Below, in pieces: positions 57,804 to 64,000 of a stretch of 64,000 nt of DNA. The stretch is from Okeania sp. SIO2C9 (GTDB taxonomy: Bacteria; Cyanobacteriota; Cyanobacteriia; Cyanobacteriales; Microcoleaceae): NCBI RefSeq assembly GCF_010672455.1, contig NZ_JAAHGO010000025.1:1-64000 (forward strand), read 5' to 3'. Under the pieces are notes generated by a model that saw only the letters and a program-made list of their open reading frames with translations, made no database searches and was not told the origin of the DNA. Made by a program: the position numbers and the translations under genes. Each line of letters opens with the position of its first letter. Within the stretch, counting starts at the first letter, position 1.

Positions 57804-58670
57804 CTAATCAGATTTTTTCAGTTTAGATGGTGAAATAGGTAGATCGTTTAGTGGAGAATAATCAGGAGAATCTCCCACTAATTCAGCTAATGCTTCTGAC
57901 ATGGCTTTCGGGTCCATAAATAGAACCTTAGAATTAGCACTTTCACTTAATTTCTGATTAGTTTCTAAATATCTTTGAGCAATCAGAAATTGCATAAATT
58001 CTGGACTATCTGGGCGCAAATTTAAAATTTTGGAAAGAACCTCTATAGACTCTGCTTGTCCTTGAGCTTTAGCAATAGCAGCTCTTTTTTCTCCCTCTGC
58101 TTGTTCAAGCATAGCCTTTTTCTCACTTAAAGCTACCCTTTCCGACTCCATTGCTGCTTGCACTTTTTCAGGAAAAACAATATTTTGAACCTCGACGCGA
58201 ATCACTTTGACACCCCAGCTAGAAGTAGCTTCATCCAATTTCTTCAACAAAGCTTTATTAATATCATCTTTTGTAGATAAAACTTCTTGAAGTGGCAAGC
58301 GAGCAATTTCAGAACGCAGAGAAGTTAAAACAATATTATCAATAGCATTTTCTACGTCTTCAATTGCATAATATGCTCTCTCTATTTCTATAATCTGCCA
58401 GTAGACTACCGCATCTACCTGTAAAGTCAAATTATCTTTAGTAATGACTGACTGAGGAGCAATATCCAAGACCCTTTCGCGGATGGTATCAACGTGAGCT
58501 ATTTTTTCCACTAGAGGTATAACAAACTGAAGTCCAGGCTTCAAAGTGCGCTTATACTTACCTAAGCGTTCTACTAAAGCCTCATCTCCTTCATCAATAA
58601 CTTTTACAGATGAATTAACCGTATAACCAATGATTGCAGTTGCTATAAGAGCGACAAGATACTGGAGCAT
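57804..58670 (-). CDS. Stomatin/prohibitin-like SPFH (band 7) membrane protein
   Basis: 288 residues. One N-terminal membrane helix (about 2-22), then a band 7 domain: VKVIDEGDEALVERLGKYKRTLKPGLQFVIPL, HVDTIRERVLDIAPQSVITKDN, YYAIEDVENAIDNIVLTSLRSEIARLPLQEVLS. A coiled-coil tail follows with repeated AxxEKKAMLEQAEGEKRAAIAKAQGQAES. This resembles Synechocystis Slr1128. Such proteins form oligomeric rings in membrane microdomains and are tied to protease control and stress. No NfeD-like membrane protease partner lies adjacent. Confidence 0.88.
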   Translation of the reverse strand: MLQYLVALIATAIIGYTVNSSVKVIDEGDEALVERLGKYKRTLKPGLQFVIPLVEKIAHVDTIRERVLDIAPQSVITKDNLTLQVDAVVYWQIIEIERAYYAIEDVENAIDNIVLTSLRSEIARLPLQEVLSTKDDINKALLKKLDEATSSWGVKVIRVEVQNIVFPEKVQAAMESERVALSEKKAMLEQAEGEKRAAIAKAQGQAESIEVLSKILNLRPDSPEFMQFLIAQRYLETNQKLSESANSKVLFMDPKAMSEALAELVGDSPDYSPLNDLPISPSKLKKSD

Positions 58671-58949
58671 AAGATGTTAGAAATTAGGTTCATTATTTTG
58701 ATACTAGCATTATCAATTCAAAAGTAGTCAAGTCAAAGGTTAACTATTTTCTTTTTGGCTGTGGATATTTGGACTTAAACGAAAAATTTTAGCCCCAATC
58801 ACGTCTAAGCCCTCGAAGCTATTGTTTAACTGTTGAGCAAATAAGTAGAAAATCTAAAATTATTAATAATTGTCCCAATAATCACAGTTTTTGATTTTTA
58901 CTTAAATTAGTTAGTTAATAATCTGAAATTTTATTCTTGAGGAGTATAT

Positions 58950-59387
58950 ATGGTAAATGCTGCAGAACAGGCCAAAAATTTTCAAGTAGCTAGTAAAATT
59001 GCTTCAGTAGTAAATTTATTTAAGTCCCAGTTTGCAGATGTTAAGGTCGATCTCAAGCCCTGGATGAATGACCCAGATACTTTGGAGTTGGTTGACCCAG
59101 ATTCTATAGATATTGGTTTTCATTTGCCTGGTAGAAGTCGGTCTCTCGAAAGTCGTTGTTTATTGGTGCAAATTCGTTTATATCAAGACCCAATTGAAGC
59201 TTATTCTCGTGTAATTGGAGTGGAAGTTGCTGGTTACGATCATCGTGGAGAACAATGGAAATTATCAACGGTGGGTGGCTGGCGTTTTGTGGGAAATACC
59301 CAACCCACGACAGAATCAGCTGCCAAACTAAAATATTTCTGTCGGCAGATTTTTGAACTATTCAATAATGATGATATGGCAGCTTAA
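58950..59387 (+). CDS. Conserved hypothetical cyanobacterial protein
   Basis: 145 residues, soluble, no signal peptide or membrane segment. A strong ribosome-binding site (GAGGAG at 58939-58944) supports the start. Seen: FKSQFADVKVDLKPWMNDPDTLELVDPDSIDIGFHLP, SRCLLVQIRLY, VIGVEVAGYDHRGEQWKLSTVGGWRFVG and AAKLKYFCRQIFELFN. The acidic, Trp-containing pattern seems conserved in cyanobacteria, but I know no function. Divergent from the SPFH gene. Confidence 0.65.
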   Translation: MVNAAEQAKNFQVASKIASVVNLFKSQFADVKVDLKPWMNDPDTLELVDPDSIDIGFHLPGRSRSLESRCLLVQIRLYQDPIEAYSRVIGVEVAGYDHRGEQWKLSTVGGWRFVGNTQPTTESAAKLKYFCRQIFELFNNDDMAA

Positions 59388-59403
59388 TTGAGATTAGCCA
59401 AAA

Positions 59404-59850
59404 CCTTGTGAAGTTCTCTCCCGTTAAATCGGAGATTATAACGGGAGCTTCTCAAACAAAGATAATTGAATCCAAGTCTCAGAAGTTTCTTGTCTCACAG
59501 GCTGACTAACGCCTAAGCCTCCACAAGCAGACAAGATGATACCCACCTCGTGTAATGCCTTATTTAATATTCTGGTAGTCCTGTATAGTAATGGTGAATG
59601 GTGGCTGAAATGCTTGCTATACCGTTACCGAAAAAATTACAATGCACCACTACCAATATTCTGTTTAACAAGTCCAACCTTTGACCTAGTGCATAATTCC
59701 AATGCCTTCTTAGCAGCTCTAGCCAATAATTAATTTTGGTTGACTGTTTAGGAGTAGGCTTGATTTTATAGCAATGAGTAACTATCATAATTTGATTATG
59801 GGCTTTACCGCTATATTATGTCAAGATTCAAGTAACTATATTTTTCCGAT
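59404..59850 (-). mobile_element. Deletion derivative of a TnpB element (middle of tnpB lost)
   Basis: Read on the minus strand, the TnpB N-terminus is present (59788 downwards: MIVTHCYKIKPTPKQS, YWLELLRRHWNYALGQRLD), then about 120 bp of unrelated sequence, then only the last part of the gene (RILNKALHEVGIILSACGGLGV to FEKLPL) and the right-end hairpin CTCCCGTTAAATC, loop, ATTATAACGGGAG (59415-59442). Both parts closely match the element at 38491-39958, so this is an internal deletion with both ends kept, a typical non-autonomous derivative. It may still be mobilised in trans and still carry a guide-RNA scaffold. Confidence 0.8.
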
Positions 59851-59864
59851 CAATACTTATTCTT

Positions 59865-60323
59865 TTAATAAACAGTAATTGGTGGTAGATTTTGCTGAGG
59901 ATTAGCAACTCTTCTCAATAATTCTTGTCTAGCTTGTTGAGGATTTTGACCATTAGGAACTTGATATAATAATCTACAAGAACCATCTTGAGGATTAGCA
60001 GCACAAATAATTGGCTGTCCGTTTTTAGAAATACTTACAGTGATACTTCGATATCCGTTTCTTTGTTGAGTAGATAAAATTCCAGATACTCTAGTACATC
60101 TAGTTAGAGCATCTTCTCCTGATTCGGTAAAATAATTATTAGAATTCCAGAGAATAATCGGAATATTTTGGCCTTGTTTAGTAGCTATTGTTGCTGGAGT
60201 TGCTCCGATTCTACCACAGAAAAAATTAGTAGTTTGAGCTTCAGCAGAACGATTATTTATAGGAAGATTTAAAAATCCAATTACTGTAGCAGCAACAATA
60301 GAAGTGAATGATAAAATTTTCAT
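59865..60323 (-). CDS. COP23-domain secreted protein
   Basis: 152 residues. A signal peptide (about 1-29, ending SAEAQ) precedes a COP23 domain: FFCGRIGATPATIATKQG, IPIILWNSNNYFTESGEDALTRC, YRSITVSISKNGQPIICAA and CRLLYQVPNGQNPQQARQELL. Four cysteines probably form two disulfides. COP23 (circadian oscillating protein, 23 kDa) was first described as a clock-controlled membrane-associated protein in cyanobacteria; its biochemical role is unknown. Length is near that of the family. It stands alone, next to the TnpB derivative. Confidence 0.85.
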   Translation of the reverse strand: MKILSFTSIVAATVIGFLNLPINNRSAEAQTTNFFCGRIGATPATIATKQGQNIPIILWNSNNYFTESGEDALTRCTRVSGILSTQQRNGYRSITVSISKNGQPIICAANPQDGSCRLLYQVPNGQNPQQARQELLRRVANPQQNLPPITVY

Positions 60324-60652
60324 GGAAAAAAATATATATGGATAACAATACTAATATTCTATAAATCTATATATAGTTCTTGACTGTCAGTAATGGCATT
60401 TAAGCAAATTTTTTTTTTAGTATACTTGTGAAATTCTGGAAGTTCTGATTATCAGTGATTCTTGTGTGGTTATCATTTCTAATTAATCAATTACTTGGTT
60501 TGCTTATATTCCTTATTTAATTTATTATCTACCTTAACTTCGGTGGAATAAAACCTTCCCAATAATGGTAGTCAATCAACCAGATATAATATCAACTAAT
60601 TAACTTATTGGGAGTGGATTAAAAAATAGTAATTATCTGTAAAACTAAAAAC
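60324..60652. other. Intergenic, nothing recognised
   Basis: AT-rich DNA with a run of T (about 60410-60417) and a short CAACCAGATATAATATC piece resembling the end of family G. No gene is supported. Confidence 0.4.
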
Positions 60653-61345
60653 TTAGTCAAGATATTTTTGGAAAAATTCCATAGTGCGACTTTTGGCAAG
60701 ATTAGTAGCTTCTACGCTATAATCTTTTCCTCCGGTGCGAGCAAAGCCATGATTAACATTTGGATAATAATTTATTGTTACTAAAGGATGATTACTAAGT
60801 TCTATTTTTAATTGAGACTGAATTTCTAGAGAAACATATTCATCTTTTTCAGCAAGATTAAGCATTAACGGATTTTGAATATTAGCTGCTTCCTCAAGAT
60901 TTTTTTCAATGCCAACTCCGTAATAACTAACGTTACATTCTGCTTGGGAACGAGTAGCCATTAAATAAGCGAGTTTCCCTCCTAAACAAAAACCTACACT
61001 GCCAATTTTGCCAGTACATTCTGGTAATTCTTTGAGAGTTTTCATTGTAGAAATTAAATCATCAACTCCTTGATTTTCATCAAAATTTTGGTAAAGTTCA
61101 AATGCTTTTTGCCAGTCATTCTCAGATCGATCAGTAAGTTCAATATCTGCTTCTTGACGCCAAAATAAGTCAGGCACTATTGCCACATAACCTGCTTGAG
61201 CATATTCATCAGCTATATTACGCATTACTTCATTAACTCCAAAAATTTCTTGGATAATTATTAATCCAGGAGCAGGTGTAGAAGTCGGTGCTTTTAAGTA
61301 AGCGGAAAAAGTCTCGCCGTTGTTGCTGGGAATTTTAATTTTCAT
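60653..61345 (-). CDS. Dienelactone hydrolase family protein
   Basis: 230 residues from the Met at 61345 (MKIKIPSNNGETF); a longer frame from 61372 adds nine residues. Alpha/beta hydrolase with the DLH triad: nucleophile Cys in GSVGFCLGGKLAYLMATR, Asp in NLAEKDEYVS and His in NVNHGFAR. N-terminal AYLKAPTSTPAPGLIIIQEIFGVNEVMRNIADEYA is also characteristic. Family members open dienelactones or act on other esters; the physiological substrate in cyanobacteria is unknown. No aromatic degradation genes are nearby. Confidence 0.88.
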   Translation of the reverse strand: MKIKIPSNNGETFSAYLKAPTSTPAPGLIIIQEIFGVNEVMRNIADEYAQAGYVAIVPDLFWRQEADIELTDRSENDWQKAFELYQNFDENQGVDDLISTMKTLKELPECTGKIGSVGFCLGGKLAYLMATRSQAECNVSYYGVGIEKNLEEAANIQNPLMLNLAEKDEYVSLEIQSQLKIELSNHPLVTINYYPNVNHGFARTGGKDYSVEATNLAKSRTMEFFQKYLD

Positions 61346-61475
61346 CTTGCTTAATTGATTTGATATTGGCATTATATTTATAAATTACTTTAACATTAGT
61401 TAGTAAATTCAGTTAGCCTCCTGTCAGAGGAACTTTCCTATCGGAATTCTGTACAAACGTTAATAGTCAGCCTCT

Positions 61476-61602
61476 TTACCGAAAAATTGTGGGTATGTGC
61501 CTCCCCTTTTAAGGGGATAATAAAGAAAAATTTTCATCTCTTTGTCAATCCTCTTCTTTTCAAGGAGAGGTAATTATTAATTATTCATTATTCATTATTC
61601 AT
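61476..61602. repeat. Family F repeat (inverse orientation)
   Basis: TTACCGAAAAATTGTGG at the left, CCCCTTTTAAGGGG, CTTTTCAAGGAGAGGTAA, then TTCATTA heptamers to 61602. It matches 4857-5028 and 15757-15960 in reverse. The short segment before it (61373-61475) shows nothing else. Confidence 0.7.
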
Positions 61603-61857
61603 TGTTGAAAGAGGAACTACAACTGCGGGCTTAAGTACCTCCTGGAATAGGGAGGCGAGAATATACATAATTTTCTTTTTGACCGCCTTAAAATTTGAGG
61701 CTTGATACTTAATTTTTTGTATTTAAAAATAGCATTTAATAAATAATTTTGGTAAAAATCTTATTGATACTCTCAGTCATTGTTTATATTAATAGTGAGT
61801 TAATGATTCGGAAATTTTATATTTATTCACCTCAGATTCAAGTTAATATAATCAAAC

Positions 61858-62037
61858 GTAAGCATTCCGCTATTAGCTGTCAGATTTCAGCAAAAAGAGG
61901 GGGTTTAAATGAATATAGATTTTAAAGCCGACTTTGGTAGTAAGATTTAATTATGCCTCCATTAGTAAAGCTTTTATCTCAAACTAAAAGCAATAGCTTA
62001 AGCGCTGATAGCTGACCGCGAACCGCTGAATGCTTAC
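61858..62037. repeat. Family C inverted-end repeat without the inserted palindrome
   Basis: GTAAGCATTCCGCTATTAGC at the left and CGAACCGCTGAATGCTTAC at the right. In the other two copies the right end carries the GCATTCCGNAGGAAATGC palindrome instead of the plain CTGAATGC. Between this repeat and the next gene (62038-62459) only AT-rich sequence is seen. Confidence 0.75.
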
Positions 62038-62459
62038 AATCAAACTAATTATTCAAATAGTTATACTTAAGATTGAATTTCAGTGAATTTTGTTTGAATA
62101 CAACATTTCCATGAAAATTTACAAAGAGAAAAGTAGTTTTTTTACTATAAAATCTTTGTGTACTTTATTCTCTATACCTTTTCTTCAAAAATCTATTTAC
62201 AATCCAAACGTAAATTCTATATATCTGAGAAATATCAAAGAGTAATATCTATTTCTTAGTTGAGATTTTTGATTCCAGAAAAAATTTAACTTATTTAAGC
62301 TATGATTACTAAATTATTGAGTTAAATTGGATAAAAATTATCCATAATAAAATTAGAAAGATATTTAAGAGTGGACTTATAAAAAAAATACTTGACAAAA
62401 GTTATAAGTTTTGTTACAAAAATTTTAAAAATTAATATACTTTAAGAGGATTTTAGATT

Positions 62460-63488
62460 GTGAAAGTAGCGATTGTTGGTTTTGGATTTAATGCAGAGAA
62501 AGCCCATGTACCAGTATACAGAGATCGTTCTGATATTCATCTCACAGCAGTAGTAGATCCAGTAACATCTAGACGTGCAGCAGCGCTTCGACAATATGCA
62601 GATATCCGAGTTTATGAACAATTCAGCGATTTATTAGAAGAATATTCTAGTGAAATAGATGTAATAGATATTTGTTTACCTAGTACTTTTCACTTAGAAA
62701 GTATTAAACAAGCATTAGCAGCAGATAAGCACGTATTATGTGAAAAGCCATTAGTATTGAATAAAGCTGAATACTATGAATTAGTCAATATAGCAAACGA
62801 ACGAAAACGTATTTTATATCCATGTCATAACTATAAGTTTGCTCCTTCAATAGTTCACGCCGCCTACTTAATTAATTCAGGTGAAATAGGGATACCTTTA
62901 TTTGCATCATTTAATATATTTGGTGTAGGTTTTCAACCAGGTGTACGGGGAAAAGATAAAGAACTATCTGGTGGTGGTATTATGATAGACCATGGTTTAG
63001 ATGCGATTTCTGTTGCTCAAACTTTATTTGGTGGTTTCCCTCAACGTATTTCTGCACATACTAGAAGTTTCAATGAAACAAATAGTCAACTTGAAGATGT
63101 AGCTGTTTTTTGCTTAGATTGGGAGAACAAATTAATCAATATTAGTGTCAGCTCTTTAGGGTCTATTCCAAAAGCGTATTACAGAATTCAGGGAACAGAA
63201 GGAGAAATTAGCATTGAGAATAATGATGTATTTTTAAGCGTTAAAGATAAACCAGTTCAGCACATTTTTGTACCTACATATTTTGACGATCCTGGTCATA
63301 CTAATTGGTTTAATGGATTGATTGAGAATTTTCTAGATTGCGCTAATAATCCAGAGACTGAACCATTCTCTTTGATGGAAGCTGGTTTAGTTCTAGAGAT
63401 AGCTGAAAAAGCTAGTCATTCTAGTAATAATGGAGGTAGTTGGATGGGAATAGAATTTACTACTAAGTCATTACAAATGGTTGGTTAA
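62460..63488 (+). CDS. Gfo/Idh/MocA-family oxidoreductase
   Basis: 342 residues, GTG start with AAGAGGA upstream. N-terminal NAD(P)-binding Rossmann fold (VAIVGFGFNAEKAHVPVYRD), IDVCLPSTFHL-like strand, and the family motif HVLCEKPLVLNKAEY containing the catalytic Lys. A C-terminal alpha/beta domain follows with GGGIMIDHGLDAISVAQTLFGG, where the Asp-His pair is typical. These enzymes oxidise or reduce sugars, inositols or related alcohols; substrate cannot be told here. No sugar or secondary-metabolite cluster is visible before the window ends. The last codons (MVG, TAA) are part of a 25-bp unit that is repeated downstream. Confidence 0.88.
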   Translation: MKVAIVGFGFNAEKAHVPVYRDRSDIHLTAVVDPVTSRRAAALRQYADIRVYEQFSDLLEEYSSEIDVIDICLPSTFHLESIKQALAADKHVLCEKPLVLNKAEYYELVNIANERKRILYPCHNYKFAPSIVHAAYLINSGEIGIPLFASFNIFGVGFQPGVRGKDKELSGGGIMIDHGLDAISVAQTLFGGFPQRISAHTRSFNETNSQLEDVAVFCLDWENKLINISVSSLGSIPKAYYRIQGTEGEISIENNDVFLSVKDKPVQHIFVPTYFDDPGHTNWFNGLIENFLDCANNPETEPFSLMEAGLVLEIAEKASHSSNNGGSWMGIEFTTKSLQMVG

Positions 63489-63796
63489 TTTATGACTAGT
63501 ACCGCTACGCGGAAGTTAAAAGTCAAAAGTTAAAAGCGGGTGTGTAATTCTGAGGTTTCCTCAGAATGTAAGACACACTCAAGACAGTCAAAAGTATTGA
63601 TTGGTAATGCTTTTAGGATTTTGTAACTGGTTAGTTATTTTTGCCATCTTGCACTAGGTATGGTTGATTAATTTATGACTAGTAGACTGACACAACTAAA
63701 ACTGTGCATTAGCTTTTAACTTGAAAATTCTTAATGCATGACTTTTGACTTTTGAATTGAATCTAATGCACCATTTTAGGGGTGTCACGTCACTAA

Positions 63797-63896
63797 GTAT
63801 GGTTGGTTAATTTATGGCTAGGTATGGTTGACTAATTTATGACTAGGTATGGCTGATTAATTTATGGCTAGGTATGGCTGATTAATTTATCAAAGT
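63797..63896. repeat. 25-bp tandem repeat, four units, echoing the upstream gene's 3' end
   Basis: GTATGGTTGGTTAATTTATG-type units start at 63797, 63822, 63847 and 63872. A single unit is at 63658-63682, and the stop region of the oxidoreductase (63476-63498) is the same sequence. Sequence between is TTTTGACTTTTGAATT-like low-complexity DNA and a CTGAGGTTTCCTCAG hairpin (63552-63566). Confidence 0.85.
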
Positions 63897-63902
63897 GTTG
63901 CG

Positions 63903-63942
63903 AGAAGACCCGCGCTCTCCGGTCACGGGAGCGTCGTATGGG
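63903..63942. mobile_element. GC-rich hairpin, IS605-like end remnant
   Basis: AGAAGACCCGCGCTCTCC, loop, GGGAGCGTCG is the inverse of the hairpin at 1558-1592. With no transposase next to it in the window, it is either the end of an element continuing beyond 64000 or a stranded end. The assignment to IS200/IS605 is inference. Confidence 0.4.
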
Positions 63943-64000
63943 AATCGCAATCAATATTGATATTTCACACACAATATGTTAAACTGTGAAAAGTAAATTA

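Overview
The window looks like the chromosome of an AT-rich, repeat-laden cyanobacterium, probably filamentous and non-heterocystous (Okeania/Trichodesmium/Moorena-like; this rank is a guess from style, not a match). Direct support: an NdhF1-NdhD1 pair of the photosynthetic NDH-1 complex, an MPBQ/MSBQ methyltransferase of tocopherol/plastoquinone synthesis, a COP23-domain protein, two PATAN-REC regulators, an ispE/DUF3082 pair, and many HIP1 octamers (GCGATCGC). No tRNA, rRNA, CRISPR array or prophage was seen. Much of the window is non-coding, and most long gaps are filled by small mobile repeats rather than unique sequence.

Layout. 0-5.2 kb: a Uma2 fragment, a small secreted PAN-like protein, a large membrane protein and a decayed IS5-type element that still has perfect 18-bp ends. 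5.2-14.3 kb: MPBQ/MSBQ methyltransferase, an OLD-family ATPase/TOPRIM nuclease, a membrane protein, fumC, and two paralogous PATAN-REC regulators. 14.3-23.2 kb: a repeat-rich stretch with one large AAA-WD40 protein and an IS630 fragment. 23.2-36.6 kb: the most distinctive locus, one orphan ABC-type substrate-binding lipoprotein beside three tandem paralogous membrane receptors of about 1,130 residues. Each receptor runs dCache, HAMP, histidine kinase, receiver and class III adenylyl cyclase; all lie on the minus strand. 36.6-40 kb: a TnpB gene butted against the start of the third receptor, and a second TnpB broken by repeats. 40-44.5 kb: ndhF and ndhD separated by an 81-bp triplicated repeat. 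44.8-49.1 kb: a small accessory island (two Uma2 proteins, a PIN ribonuclease with no start codon, DUF4926, and a solitary HsdR_N-type nuclease). 49.4-62 kb: ene-reductase/LysR divergent pair, lipoprotein, smpB, metallophosphatase, DUF3082-ispE, stomatin-like protein, a deletion derivative of a TnpB element, COP23, dienelactone hydrolase. 62.4-64 kb: a Gfo/Idh oxidoreductase followed by 25-bp tandem repeats.

How genes may work together. The three receptor-cyclases combine extracellular sensing with cAMP production in one chain. They are one gene family that has been duplicated and partly homogenised by gene conversion, and one copy has lost its native start at a TnpB element end. The orphan solute-binding lipoprotein next to them, with no permease in the window, could present a ligand to the Cache domains, by analogy with chitin-binding protein and ChiS in Vibrio; this is inference. 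NdhF and NdhD work in the same complex, IspE supplies isoprenoid precursors, and the methyltransferase acts on prenylated quinones, but these are separate loci.

Repeats. At least seven families of about 85-350 bp with inverted ends are visible (called A to G here), plus a recurrent small palindrome, long perfect palindromes and many heptanucleotide tandem repeats. Several are nested in one another or in decayed transposons, so the relative order of insertion can be read from the sequence.
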